From positions 33,858 to 97,857 of the forward strand of contig JADIIU010000049.1 of NCBI GenBank assembly GCA_027603945.1: a stretch of DNA of 64,000 nucleotides, written 5' to 3'. Positions 46,572 to 57,472 of the stretch are shown here, piece after piece; position 1 is the stretch's first letter; the number at the start of each line of letters is the position of its first letter. Under the pieces are notes generated by a model. That model saw only the letters and a list, made by a program, of their open reading frames with translations. It searched no databases and had not been told where the DNA came from. Origin of the DNA: Terramyces sp. JEL0728. Its lineage: Eukaryota > Chytridiomycota > Chytridiomycetes > Rhizophydiales > Terramycetaceae. Made by a program: the position numbers and the translations under genes.

Positions 46572-47213
46572 ATGAAAGTTTTGTGTCTGGCAGTTTGCGA
46601 AGGAAAAAAGATATTGGCAATCGAACATGAGCTATCCTCATTCTCATATTTTTCCAGAGGGAGTATCCAAGAAGGAATGAATTTTTTTGTACAAACAGTC
46701 GTTGAGCGAACACCAAACGGACAACGAGCAACAGTGCAGCAGGACAGTAATTATTTATTTTATATAGATTACACTGGACATGTATACGTCAGTCAAGATG
46801 GATTGGCAGCGGTAATCGTTACTGATGCGGAATATCCTCAAAGAGTAGCTTTTTCAGTAGCAGGAAAATGTTTGGATGAGTTCAAATCAAAGGTAATATT
46901 CATTAATGCAGTTCCCCAGAAGAGACATTACACCAGAAACTACCAGCCAGAGATATCCGGAACTACGACAGCACTTGGAAAAAGCACAGGATCCCCAATC
47001 CAACGATCCGTTTATGAAAGTGCAAAGGGAATTGGATGAAACCAAAGTCATCCTCGTAATTATTACTAATCGTAGCACAAAACTATGGACTCGTTGCTAC
47101 AAAGAGGTGAAAAACTGGACGACCTTGTTCAACGATCTGATCAATTATCGGCGCAATCCAAGATGTTTTACAAAACCGCAAAGAAAACTAATGCTTGCTG
47201 TACTTATGTTTAA
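46572..47213 (+). CDS. YKT6: R-SNARE YKT6
   Basis: 193-aa longin-type v-SNARE working at Golgi, vacuole and autophagosomes. Exons 46572-46746, 46768-46892, 46912-47055, 47076-47213. Introns are 21, 19 and 20 nt. The longin domain is followed by [50 protein letters not shown] and the lipidation tail ACCTYV (CAAX-like, with the adjacent palmitoylated Cys). The first intron has 21 nt and no in-frame stop, so its retention would only insert seven residues. Confidence 0.95.
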
Positions 47214-47263
47214 ATAAAAAACATTCCAGAATCTCTTCAGTATACACTTTATTGGATCCGCGA

Positions 47264-47478
47264 TTAAAAGTAAGAAAGGATTCCAACGAAAACAGAGCCG
47301 ATAAGAATTACTGCAAAGAAGGCGACTAGTGCTGGGTTAATCTTTTTTTCTTCTTCCTCGCTTGGTTCGTTCTTTTTTGGGTTCTAAATCAAATTGCAAT
47401 TACTAGGGTTTGCTTGACGTTGCCTCGTTTCAGCACATTCTTTTCGTATGCTTTGTTTTTCTGTGCTATCCTGTTCAT
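47264..47478 (-). CDS. RAMP4/SERP1 (YSY6) ER translocon protein
   Basis: 64-aa tail-anchored protein of the ER translocon. Exons 47478-47404 and 47383-47264 flank a 20-nt intron. The N-terminus is basic and matches the family (RIAQKNKAYEKNVLKRGNV). KKINPALVAFFAVILIGSVFVGIL is the family's membrane anchor. It lies tail to tail with YKT6, with 50 bp between the stops. Confidence 0.9.
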
Positions 47479-47740
47479 TTCAGTAAAGTTTTTTAGTGAC
47501 AAGTTGTGACTGCTTTCTGGTTGGAGCTGATTGGTTGCGATCCCTTGTGGTTGTTATTTCTAGAATTTATAGTGTAATTAGCATTGAAATTGGTACACAT
47601 GCAGGTTGGATGCATTCCCACTCCCAGCACCAATTGCTGTGAATTTCAAGATAATTTTCGAGTAGATTTTTTCAGAATTAAACAAAGCTTCCGCCCTTTG
47701 TACTCCTTATAAATCCTTTCCCAAAACAATTTCTTCCGAA

Positions 47741-50700
47741 ATGGAAAAAGATGAAAATCACTCTGTGAGATTGGATGGAAGAGGTTATTACTGTTAATCA
47801 TAGCTAGTATTGAGCATCAAATCGACATTCACGTAGTAGACTTGGTAGAAGCGGTTGAAAATCCAGATATCACTGTTCTGGATATTTTACAAGGACTAAA
47901 GTATGTAATGGATTATCGAGTTTCGAATGGGAAAATGCAACATTTGGATTTACCGTTGATGAAAAGACTTGCTGATGGGTTATTAAATCAAACTGGAAAG
48001 AAAACTGGAAATCTATTGAATCAACGGCCAACTGAGGAAGCTGATTTGGCCTTTTCATTGTTTGGTGACTTTGTTGCCAATGTATCCGAGTTTAGGGTCG
48101 CTATTGGCGAAAAATCTGCACCAGATTTGTGCCATAGACTCAAGATTCATCGCAGGTGCCAACCAAGATCAACTAAAGAACAACGAATCGCTGCAGCAAC
48201 TATTTTGGGGTTGCTAACTTTACGTTTCCCTCAATTTCACGATTGGCACGATCTAGTAGATAGTGATGAATACGATGATGTTGAAAGATTAATGAAGGAA
48301 TTCCCAGATACATTCACCTCTCCTGCAATGCCAATCGCCGATACTTTGCATCCACCTCAAGGTTTTCATCTCTAATCTCTAGTTTTGTACTTTGACAAGA
48401 ATTCTGAAGATTTGGCCCAAATGTACGGTTCCAACACTACTAACGGTCTGCCGAAAAGCAAGATTGAATCACTTCGCGAGTACTATGGTGAAAACTCGCT
48501 ACCTCCCCCGCCGAAAACATCCGTTTGGAAAATGATTTGGGGGCAATTGACTGATTTTATGGTTTTGATTTTAACTGCTGCTTCTATCATTGAAATTATT
48601 ATGGGAGATATCAAGGCTGCCATCGTGCTGTTGACTGTCGTTTTGATTAACGTTGTAATCGGTGTCACTCAGGAATACAATGCCAACAAGGCGTTGGAGG
48701 CTCTTTTGACTCTTACAGTACCAAAAGCATCTGTTATCAGAGACGGTGTTCAAATGTCTGTTGATTCAAAAGAGCTAGTACCTGGCGATTTAGTAGTACT
48801 GGAAGAAGGTGACGCAGTCCCAGCCGATTTAAGGCTATGTGAAGTAGCACAGTTGGATATTATTGAATCTATCTTGACTGGTGAGTCGCTTCCAGTCTCA
48901 AAGAGCATTAGAACAATTCGTAAAAGAGTATCTATTGGTTAACACAGACTCGAAAACTACCGCTGGGTGATTGCAAGGGCAATACTTTTATGACAACTGT
49001 TGTATCAAGGGGTAGAGGTCGCGGTATTGTTGTAAGAACTGGGACTTGCACCGAAATTGGTAAAATTAGTGCTGCGATTTCTGGTGCTGCCCATGCCAAA
49101 ACAAACATTGAAAAGCAACTATCAAAGCTGGGTATGTGGTTGGTGGCGCTTGCAGTTCTATTAGTCGTTATTATCGTTGTTATTGGTATATTGTGGAAAA
49201 GACCTACTATTGATATGATTGATATTGGTATTAGTTTGGCTGTTTCAGTCATCCCTGAAGGTTTGGTCGCTGTAGTTACAAGTTACTATTATTAATTTTA
49301 GTTGCTATGGCTTTAGGCGTTACTAGAATGGCTAAATTGCATGCAATCGTAAAGAAATTGCCTTGTGTTGAAACAGTCGGCTCTGTCAACTATATTTGCT
49401 CTGACAAAGTAAGCTATTCTTAATGGATAGACTGGAACGTTGACTGAAGGTAAAATGGGAGCACAAAGAATCTGGACCGCAGACAACTGTCACTACAACA
49501 TTACCCATTCTACTGCATTAGATCCTAATCTTGGCGAAATCAACTGTGTTTCTTCTACCTTATTGCAAGAAGGGATCGAAAACAACCAACTGTCTCACCT
49601 TCACGAAGAAAGAGAGGTTGGTAAAAGTATTGAAAAGATTCCTGGCCCACTAACTGCAACTTTGATGGTCGCGTCTCTTTGCAACAATTCGGCAATTAGC
49701 AAAGAGGATGATAAATGGGTTTCACAAGGTGATCCTACCGAAGTTGCCCTCTTGGTTGCTGGCTACAAGTCGTCCTTATCAAGATCATGGTTTATCGATG
49801 AAGCCAAACTGTCCAAGGTTGGCGAATACGCTTTCGATAGTGATCGTAAATTGATGAGTTCGGTTTATGCTGGTACAAAAGACAGTCCAGCTGAAATCAG
49901 CAATAACAGTTTTGTTCTGGTAAAGGGGGCACCTGAAGCCGTTTTAAAACACTGCACTCACTACATCACGCCATCTGCTGAACGATTAAAAGGGCTCAAA
50001 TATCTTGAGCTGTTTCCTGTGGAACCTTTGAATGACAACTTTGTCGAATATATTTCAAATCAGAGTGCAGAAATGGCATCCTCTGGTTTGCGTGTATTGG
50101 CAATGGCTGTTAGAAAAGTTTCAATTGAAGATGGCCAAGGAATCGTTGCTGCCGGCAAGGCTTCTGTTGCTGAAAGTGACCTAGTGTTTGCTGGCTTCAT
50201 TGGCTTGATTGATCCGCCCAAGGCTGGTGTCAAGGAAAGTATTGCTACTAGCAAAACTGCTGGTATCAAAGTTGTCATGATCACTGGCGACCATGTTGCC
50301 ACTGCTACAGCAATCGCAAAAGATCTGGGTATTTTAGATCCTAGTGATTCAAATAGCAATCGCGCGATGAAAGGCTACGAGATTGATCTGCTGTCTGAAG
50401 AAGTGCTTGCCGAGCAAAGGCCGTTCCCTGTTGTTTTTGCCAGAGTCAGTCCAGATAACAAGTTGAAAATTGTAAAAGCCCTGCAGAGAAAGGGTAACTC
50501 TGTTGTTATGACTGGTGATGGCGTTAATGATGCTCCAGCCATCAAACAAGCTGATGTTGGGGTTGCCATGGGTATTGCGGGCACTGAGATTACAAAGCAA
50601 GCAGCAGATATGGTTTTGGCAAACGATGACTTTACTACTATCATTGCCGCTGTTAAAGAAGGACGTCAAGTATATGATAATATTCTCAAATTCGTGGTAT

Positions 50701-51371
50701 ACTTGCTCTCGTGTAACGGAGCAGAAGTGCTGTTGTTCTTATTCTGTGTTTGCATCAACGTTGACCTTCCGTTTACAACAATTCAAATTCTGTGGGCCAA
50801 CATTTTCGCAGATATCCCACCTGCTCTGTCACTAGGTTTGGAACCAGCTGAAGACGATATCATGGAGCGTCCACCAAGACCTCAAGCCCAAGGTGTGCTC
50901 ACAGCAATCAACTCTACAGTTATCATTTTACAAGCTCTTTCAATGTCGTTGCTTACATTTGGCGTATATCTACTTTCCGTCAATCAGCACTTTTGTGGAG
51001 CAGATACAGTAGCGAAGCAAGAATCATTTGCTTTTATACTCCTCACTACTATGCAATTAGTCCAGTCGTTCCTATCGCGATCGATTACCATATCTGTCTT
51101 TAAAACTGGCATCTTTGGAAACAAAATCTTGGTTTTCTCGTTCTTCCTTTCGTTTGGACTGATGTTGCTGGGCTTGGAAGTGCCAGCTATTGCCTCTTGG
51201 TTAGAACTTACCGATCCTGGTGGTTTAGCATGGGCTGTGGTTTGGATATGCGTTGCTATCCAGATAGTCTTTGTTGAAGTCCTGAAACTGACCATACGCA
51301 GCTTCTTTTTACCCAAACAAGAAAAGAGGGGTGGGTTAATGGTTCAAATTGGATCAATTGAAAATCTTTAA
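47741..51371 (+). CDS. P-type cation ATPase (type II) with N-terminal extension
   Basis: 1,175 aa. Exons 47741-47783, 47804-48361, 48383-48927, 48948-49281, 49302-49408, 49431-51371. Introns are 20, 21, 20, 20 and 22 nt; three start GTTA or GTTT. ATPase signatures: [21 protein letters not shown] (TM4), ICSDKTGTLTEG (joined by splicing) and [21 protein letters not shown]. The PEGL motif puts it with Ca2+- or Na+/K+-type pumps of class II; the transported ion is not fixed by the sequence. About 200 residues precede the usual N-terminus ([29 protein letters not shown]) and form a separate soluble region of unknown role. Confidence 0.9.
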
Positions 51372-51388
51372 TAATATAGTATATTTGA

Positions 51389-51861
51389 CTAGTCTAATTT
51401 TTCAAATGCCTCCAACCTGGCCAGCACGACGCTCTTGCTAATTTCTTGGATTTCCCCACCTAAAAACAACTCGTCCAATATCGCATACACTCTGTAAAAC
51501 TATTATTAGCAATTTCAAACATTAAACACCAAATCTAATTCGCAAACGTTCTTGAAAAACGTATCCAATACTTCAACAAAGAAATGGATGCTCTCCAAAT
51601 AAGCCAGTTCGTTATCATTCGTATCTACACAAAAGCAAAAGTATAATCCAGCGTATCTGCGGTAAACGATTTTATGGTTTCTGTACTGCTGTTAAATAGA
51701 TTTACTTCAACGAAATTTGATTGATTTTTTCCCTCTCTTGAAGCTACTAGTTTATGAATCTCTGATTTGAGTTTGGTCTTTTCTTCCTCTTCGAATACAG
51801 TGTACCATTTTGATAGTCTTGTTTTTCCCTGTCTATTTTGAACGAGGATGTAACGAATCAT
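51389..51861 (-). CDS. AP-2 adaptor complex sigma subunit
   Basis: 143 aa, small chain of the clathrin adaptor AP-2 (APS2 in yeast, AP2S1 in human). Exons 51861-51706, 51685-51521, 51499-51389, with introns of 20 and 21 nt. [45 protein letters not shown] and [25 protein letters not shown] are the family pattern. The length equals the family length. The second intron begins GTTTGA. The stop is TAG. It ends 18 bp from the ATPase stop, tail to tail. Confidence 0.95.
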
Positions 51862-52266
51862 TTTTTACAAGATTATTCTTTTTCCAAAGTTAAAATTGAG
51901 ATATTTGAGGATTGGGTTTCAGTAGCAGCAACAGTCCTGGCTGCGAGTATATTATGTGATGAATCCACTGGATACCATTTAACCATGTTGAGACCAAGTG
52001 TTGTTGGATACAAACTGGTATTATTTGGCTGAGCAAAGCAATTTACCTAACTAGAATTAGAGATAGAGCCCTATTTATCAGTGGTGACACGCTGTTCCTA
52101 TGGCGGACAGCCCTCCGTCGATCCGCAAATGGATTCCAGATCTGTCGTTATATCCATATTTAATAAATGTCAGCAATTAAATCCAGCAGGATTCTCTATG
52201 ACGGGAATGTAATTCCGCTTTTCATCTGTGGTTTCCCATTTTTCAATAAACTAAAATCCTCAAACA
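51862..52266. other. 405-bp stretch with decayed ORF pieces
   Basis: On the minus strand a 37-codon ORF (51873-51986, MVKWYPVDSSHN...) ends 11 bp before the AP-2 sigma start. Another stop-broken frame (about 52050-52250) contains EKWETTDEKRN, similar to WIPTTDEML in the remnant at 52.7 kb. They look like fragments of a local family rather than intact genes. Confidence 0.35.
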
Positions 52267-52512
52267 ATGGAAAATGCTATTCTAGAATACTTGGATGAAG
52301 TATACCTTAATATAAATACCAGCTCTGCATCTTCACAAGATTTGGGCAAAGTAGCAAGGACTAACTGTCCCATTGAACCAGAAGCTTGTATCCGATTGGA
52401 AGAGGAGTGGTATCAAACGTATGATTCTCTGTATAAACGATCTAGGAAGATCCATGATCCACAGTCAGTAAATACTAGTTGCTCAACGAAACAGAGTCCC
52501 AAACCAACGTAA
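52267..52512 (+). CDS. Small protein of the CPI-WY family (member A)
   Basis: 81-aa single-exon protein of unknown function. The central motif TNCPIEPEACIRLEEEWYQTYDSLYKR is shared with the ORFs at 54477-54719 and 53285-53605. There is no signal peptide or membrane segment. The tail is polar. It is in opposite orientation to the other two members. The family resemblance, rather than length, is the evidence for coding. Confidence 0.6.
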   Translation: MENAILEYLDEVYLNINTSSASSQDLGKVARTNCPIEPEACIRLEEEWYQTYDSLYKRSRKIHDPQSVNTSCSTKQSPKPT

Positions 52513-52721
52513 TCAACACGAGGACGATCCCATTTTCTGTTTAATAAATATTGATTCTCATCTACTCAGTCAAGATCAGATGGACGATAAATTCATAACT
52601 TACACCCTTCTGAAATATATTGCTTGGTTCCGGAAAGGTTCGACAACCTTGCACAGCCATCAATTGATTGGGGGAAATTCCATTTTTAGCATTTCATCTG
52701 TGGTAGGTATCCACACTTGTT

Positions 52722-53270
52722 ATTTGATGCAGTCCAGAATTGAATAATGTACAGACGAAAGGTATTCAGCCATTTGCAAGAGCAGGCGGTAATAGTGTCT
52801 GCATTTGGTTTTCACGCAAAGATTCCCTCTGCTATAATCCCGAATCTGTTTAACAAGTGATTTCATAGAGTTTTCTTGGTCTCTGCTGTCCGAATCTAAT
52901 AAATTTCCCAGGTCAGAGCTTCAAAGGACCGAGTAGTAAACCGGTAATCCATCTTCTTGAATCGAATCATATGTGAGTACTAATGGATAACTACCATTAG
53001 ATCCATATTGAATTCCTTTTCCAAGTAAACTATTGATATTTCGGAATAATTTGTCGCTTGAAGGGATTGCATAAAATGGTCAGGATATGTATTGGCCGAG
53101 TTTCTTTTTCGTGTGATATTCAATTAATCACCATATTTTTCCAGCTTGACATGCGATTTCTACTGTTTGACATGAGCTATTCCAATAATATTTTTCGAGG
53201 GCACTCGAAATTCACAGCATGGTGGGAAGATTGCGAGAGTAAAATATTGTGGAAACAAAGTAGAATACAA
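52722..53270 (-). pseudogene. Long frame interrupted only by TGA
   Basis: A 183-codon frame between two TAA codons contains four TGA codons (at 53214, 53130, 53082 and 52923, first base on the minus strand) and no TAA or TAG. The composition is protein-like (for example SSDKLFRNINSLLGKGIQYG and MKSLVKQIRDYSRGNLCVK). No family is recognised. No micro-introns remove the TGAs. It could be a decayed gene, or DNA from a source that reads TGA as sense, such as mitochondria. Confidence 0.35.
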
Positions 53271-53284
53271 TTTATATAAAATAT

Positions 53285-53605
53285 TTATTCGGGTTTTAAT
53301 GAAGACAGCAGGCTGGCGTAATGCGTATACCATTCCTCCTGTGGTTTGTAGTTGACGTGGGGATCAATGGGACACAACAGCTTCCTATTAATTTTGTACG
53401 AATTGCTAGTAACAACATTGTTTTCAATAAATGCTATTTCGACAGATTCGAATCCCTGGAATGGAAACCCAGCTCTTTGGTACGACTTGGTAACCTTCTT
53501 GAATGTCCTATTGGCCATTCGCTTCTCAGTCTTGACCACAACTGTCCACCCGTCTTGAAGATTAACCGACTGGAAACAAACTTTGGATTTCCCTATATCT
53601 GCCAT
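53285..53605 (-). CDS. Small protein of the CPI-WY family (member C)
   Basis: 106 aa from the ATG at 53603-53605. It has an N-terminal part (GKSKVCFQSVNLQDGWTVVVKTEKR) not found in member A. The C-terminus LLCPIDPHVNYKPQEEWYTHYASLL repeats the family motif. The stop overlaps an AATAAA (GAATAAAT), as in several genes here, which supports coding. Function unknown. Confidence 0.6.
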   Translation of the reverse strand: MADIGKSKVCFQSVNLQDGWTVVVKTEKRMANRTFKKVTKSYQRAGFPFQGFESVEIAFIENNVVTSNSYKINRKLLCPIDPHVNYKPQEEWYTHYASLLSSLKPE

Positions 53606-54476
53606 TAAAACTTTTGACAAGAAAGCGATTCCAGCACAGACTTTTTAATTTCATTGCGTGTGTGGAGATGAATAAAATATTGGTTTTGTAGTATAAATAA
53701 TTTGTGTACTTTTTGTAGATCTGCAATTTGGAATAAAATATCGCGCATTTGGCAGAGTTTTTATTATTTGTTTTTTATTGCTTATTCAAACGGTTCAATT
53801 CCTTTTTTTGCTAGCCCCACTTATTTCCTTGCGCACCGCCCTTCTTTATTACGCACAGACATAAGAATACAGTCAATCTAATAACTCATGTTAGCCAAGA
53901 AAGCAGCAACGGTCAAGCTAAAAGCATCTGCATTCTGGATTGTTTCTGCACCAGGATTACGACACATACATTCAAAACTAGTACCTCATTTCGTGCAACC
54001 CCTGAAATCTCACTTCCTTTGGAGGATAGTGTCTCCAACATTGAAACTATCCATCACATCCATTCCAACAGCTACTACCAACTATTAAATCGCTCTATTT
54101 TCATTTTTTTAGTGGAAACCTAGTTTTAACGGAATTTATCCACATAAAATAATGAGTAAACATTATTCATTTTTATATGGTGGATTTTTTCAGTGATTGG
54201 TGGTAATCCAACCAAAAATGTAATATACGGTGCAAGGGAAAAATACGATGGTATTAAATAACTGTAACCAAAGCCGTTGAAACATGGTTATCAAGATTAC
54301 AGAGACTGAACTTTGAAATGGCCAAATATTTGTGGATTAGGACATTTTTTTACGAAATAGCTGCTGATAACTTGGCTTACAGTAAATAAACCAACACATT
54401 TAGATAGTATTTATTCATAAAACAAAAGCAGACACTCGAGCTGTGCAAAAATAAATGGGAATAACATGAAATAGGG
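53606..54476. other. 870-bp AT-rich stretch, no firm gene
   Basis: Contains a 66-codon plus-strand ORF at 53888-54088 (MLAKKAATVKLKASAFW...). A second overlapping frame there looks equally protein-like, and no intron links them. A short inverted repeat (AATAATG...CATTATT) lies near 54150. Nothing else was identified. Confidence 0.4.
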
Positions 54477-54719
54477 TTAGCTGCTTTGAATATCGATTTC
54501 CGAAATCACCGGAGAGCTGAAGACAAACGGCGCCTGTCTTCCTGTAGAAACAACCTGATTGTAGAGTACGTAATAGGATTGATACCAGGATTCATCTGGC
54601 CGGATACAGTTCTCTGGCATAATAGGACAGTTTGAAATCCCAATATTGCGGTATTCCTGTTTCTTGCAAGCGTGGTCCAAGCGAGCTTCCATCATAAAAA
54701 AACTTTTGATGGTACTCAT
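54477..54719 (-). CDS. Small protein of the CPI-WY family (member B)
   Basis: 80 aa. SNCPIMPENCIRPDESWYQSYYVLYNQ aligns residue for residue with member A (TNCPIEPEACIRLEEEWYQTYDSLYKR). The ATG is at 54717-54719. The C-terminal tail differs from that of A. It has no known domain. It is the closest relative of A despite lying 2 kb away on the other strand, so duplication with inversion is likely. Confidence 0.62.
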   Translation of the reverse strand: MSTIKSFFMMEARLDHACKKQEYRNIGISNCPIMPENCIRPDESWYQSYYVLYNQVVSTGRQAPFVFSSPVISEIDIQSS

Positions 54720-55443
54720 TTTTATGCGTCAATTTATCCGACAGTCTGTGCGTCGCAGAAACTCAGTTGTAAAATAAAAAATGGGCAACGCGGATTAAAG
54801 GCAAATCAACATCAATCTACCATCTACTACCTGCTTGTAAACCACATGATTATTGTCCTTCGCTACCGGCAGAGATGAGTTTATACCGTGGTTTACTGTA
54901 AACTCAATAGATTTGGCTTTGTACCAGCAATGCTCCTTGCAAGGACAACTATTAATATTCAGTGCAAAATGATTTGATAAGCTGCTACTCACTTTAATTA
55001 CGGTTCAAAGAGCATAAACCACTGCCTCTTTGGCAGCCCTGATTCCAAGCAAAAGTAAGAGCCCAAGCAGATCTATTCAAAGAGCTCTGTTGTCAATCGA
55101 TACCAACGACTGCAGATGCTTGTCCTCTCAATCTGGCCATAGCCAATAAAAGCACTCATACCTGAACGGCGAATTCACCAGATCCTTAACCGGTAGATTC
55201 AATACACTTGGAATAATATCAATCCCGAATCAAGAAGGTTGGATTTGGAATATTCCTGGTTTATAAATTTTTTTACACGAGGCAAAATAAGGAAATTAAG
55301 GAAATACAAGAAAATTAATCCTTTGCAAACTGTGAATATTGGACACTGTTTGTTGAAGGATATTTGACTCGAGTACGGCTACGAAGATACAGAAAAAACA
55401 AGTGAAAATAACCTTTTTTTATTCTACCCATCGACATTCTGAT
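54720..55443. other. 724-bp stretch with a possible small broken gene
   Basis: On the minus strand, 54795 to about 55140 holds a hydrophobic segment (LLGLLLLLGIRAAKEAVVYAL). After an in-frame TGA comes a Cys-rich stretch (NSCPCKEHCWYKAKSIEFTVNHG). A start ATGGCCAGATTG lies at about 55140. Candidate introns are not typical, so I cannot settle a model. The part from 55150 to 55443 shows nothing. Confidence 0.35.
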
Positions 55444-57234
55444 CTAATCTCTAATCCCACTACCAGATAAAAATTCAGCAGGTTGGATCAATGCAGGCCA
55501 GATACTATAAACACTAAAATCAGGATTCTCAACAGCTCCGTCGTAATTACCCGTCATTGGCCCATAACAAATCTGATAATCAACTGCATACATAATAGGC
55601 AAGCTTTTAAACATTTGTAAACTGCCTAGTTTTGAGACAATGTAAGCTGTCGTACAGTGACGGAAATCACCAAAGTTGGGATAGATTTTGTAGTGTTTTT
55701 TGTGAATGTCGTTCTTGTAGACTGTTTTTAAATAAGAATTGCTGCATTGACCGAGTTGAATAAAAGAGTAATTCGGCGGTACAAGACTGACTAGTTGGTC
55801 AATAAGATTATTTTGTATTTGGATGTCGTCTTCCAGCACTAGACCACTGGGTAAATCGTTCAACAAAATACTGTAGTAAACAAAGAATGATTTCACTGCA
55901 AGTGAAACTTCTCCTTTCTTTAAACCATAGTTGTATTCTGAAATTGTTCTTATCTTGTCTGTGCTCACACACTTTATAAAATCATCATCCAGTTCTTCCT
56001 TGTCAAATTGCGTTATAAAAGTTGCTCTGGAGTCCAGTATTTTCAATTGTTTGTTCATGTGATCTACTCGCTCGGTAGCTTTGGAATAATGATTGACAAA
56101 GATATTTCCAACATTCAGCTTTGGTTTGTGCAATTGTATTTTAGTATCTTTGAATTCCTCAATCAGACATTTTACAGTTTGTTTCTTTTGTTTTACATAA
56201 TCGCATACTCTGCAGCTAAATTTATCCTTTGAGTGTTCAATCAAGTAATCTATCACGTCTGATCCATGTTTTTTCCATAAAAAGTTTCTTTTTTCATAGT
56301 TGTTTACATAATCATAGATTTCATTTCTAAAGTACATGTTGCGGATATAAACATCTTTTGATTGTGGGTATCTTTTGAATTTCTGTAAATAAAAACTAGT
56401 CTTGTGCGGTGCTTTTAATTCCGAATGGTAATGGTATCCAGTTTGGCATCCGTTTGCGATTGACTTGTAAAAAACTGGCACAAGCCAGTCATCTTTTTCA
56501 AAATCAACTATAATGCTGCTCTTTGCTATTGAAAAGTAGCAATCCAGGTCGTTATTGTTACATTCAGGGATAGATGACGGCACACATTGACTTGGATATA
56601 CTACAATTCTGCTTTTGGTTTTCTTTGACAGCATCTTGAATGAATTCTTGTATTCTGCATAGCATTCGATGGGATTAAATACCATAACAATCACATCTTG
56701 CTTTTCACTGATTGGCTTCATTAAATCATCTTGAATGTCGTATACTGGCATGTGCATTGGATGCGGATAGATTTCATTTTTCTTGATCCTTGATCTTTGA
56801 GATGTGCTTGCATATATATCTGCTCCTTCAAACTCTCCGTTCCCAAGTAAAATTTTAGTGAATTGCAAAGGGGCATTTTCAACAAATCCACTCTTTCTAG
56901 TAATAACTGCATCGCCGTCAATTGTGTTTTTGAAATTACTAGTTTTTCTGAGTATACATGAACCGCATGTCGGTAACTCTTCCTCTGTATAAATAATTGG
57001 CTTGTTTTCTATTGTTTTTAAAGTGTTTTGGACAACTACCGTTCCATTGAAACTGTGGTTTGTTTTAAGCGGAAACACGTTGGTCTTGTCCCACGGCTCA
57101 ATCTGATTTAATATTGCTTTCTGCGTCTCTGTAATTGGCTTTAGCTGTCTCTCTGCCTTGAATATTGAACCCAAGAGATAAAAAACTGTAATTATTGCAC
57201 TGGCTATAATCAACCTCGTCAAATGTTTGATCAT
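55444..57234 (-). CDS. Type II membrane glycosyltransferase, GT25-like
   Basis: 596-aa single-exon protein. One N-terminal anchor (LIIASAIITVFYLLGSIF) suggests a Golgi type II protein. The C-terminal third is a GT25 domain: NHYSKATERVDHMNKQL, GEVSLAVKSFFVYYSIL, GLVLEDDIQIQ (acidic EDD motif) and TTAYIVSKLGSLQM. The middle region (CYFSIAKSSIIVDFEKDDWLVPVFYKSIANGCQTGYHYHS) looks like a second glycosyltransferase-type fold but is not clearly assignable. GT25 enzymes transfer galactose or other hexoses. No introns and an AT-rich composition set it apart from the genes to its left. Confidence 0.75.
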   Translation of the reverse strand: MIKHLTRLIIASAIITVFYLLGSIFKAERQLKPITETQKAILNQIEPWDKTNVFPLKTNHSFNGTVVVQNTLKTIENKPIIYTEEELPTCGSCILRKTSNFKNTIDGDAVITRKSGFVENAPLQFTKILLGNGEFEGADIYASTSQRSRIKKNEIYPHPMHMPVYDIQDDLMKPISEKQDVIVMVFNPIECYAEYKNSFKMLSKKTKSRIVVYPSQCVPSSIPECNNNDLDCYFSIAKSSIIVDFEKDDWLVPVFYKSIANGCQTGYHYHSELKAPHKTSFYLQKFKRYPQSKDVYIRNMYFRNEIYDYVNNYEKRNFLWKKHGSDVIDYLIEHSKDKFSCRVCDYVKQKKQTVKCLIEEFKDTKIQLHKPKLNVGNIFVNHYSKATERVDHMNKQLKILDSRATFITQFDKEELDDDFIKCVSTDKIRTISEYNYGLKKGEVSLAVKSFFVYYSILLNDLPSGLVLEDDIQIQNNLIDQLVSLVPPNYSFIQLGQCSNSYLKTVYKNDIHKKHYKIYPNFGDFRHCTTAYIVSKLGSLQMFKSLPIMYAVDYQICYGPMTGNYDGAVENPDFSVYSIWPALIQPAEFLSGSGIRD

Positions 57235-57472
57235 AAAAAAGTTTTACAAATATGAAGGAAATTTTGAGACAGATATTGAGAAAACCAAGGTTTGCAATAG
57301 ATTAATTTAGGTAGTTTTAGATTTACAAGACAACTACAATTGTCAGACAGGAAATATGTGCAAAGGAGGGTTATAAATGAATTTAGAAGGAACAAGACTA
57401 ACCATGATGAAATGATAAAGACAAATGCTCGGGAGTTTCTGAATTCGAATTTGAACGGACTGAAATAATTTA

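Noticed and set aside
51873..51986. 37-codon ORF just upstream of AP-2 sigma as a gene or CPI-WY member
   Set aside because: It shares only WY with the family and may be a 5'-leader ORF or a fragment. No independent support.
52636..52655. Hairpin AAGGTTCGACAACCTT as tRNA T-loop
   Set aside because: The loop is too short and no other tRNA parts are present; it is a simple palindrome.
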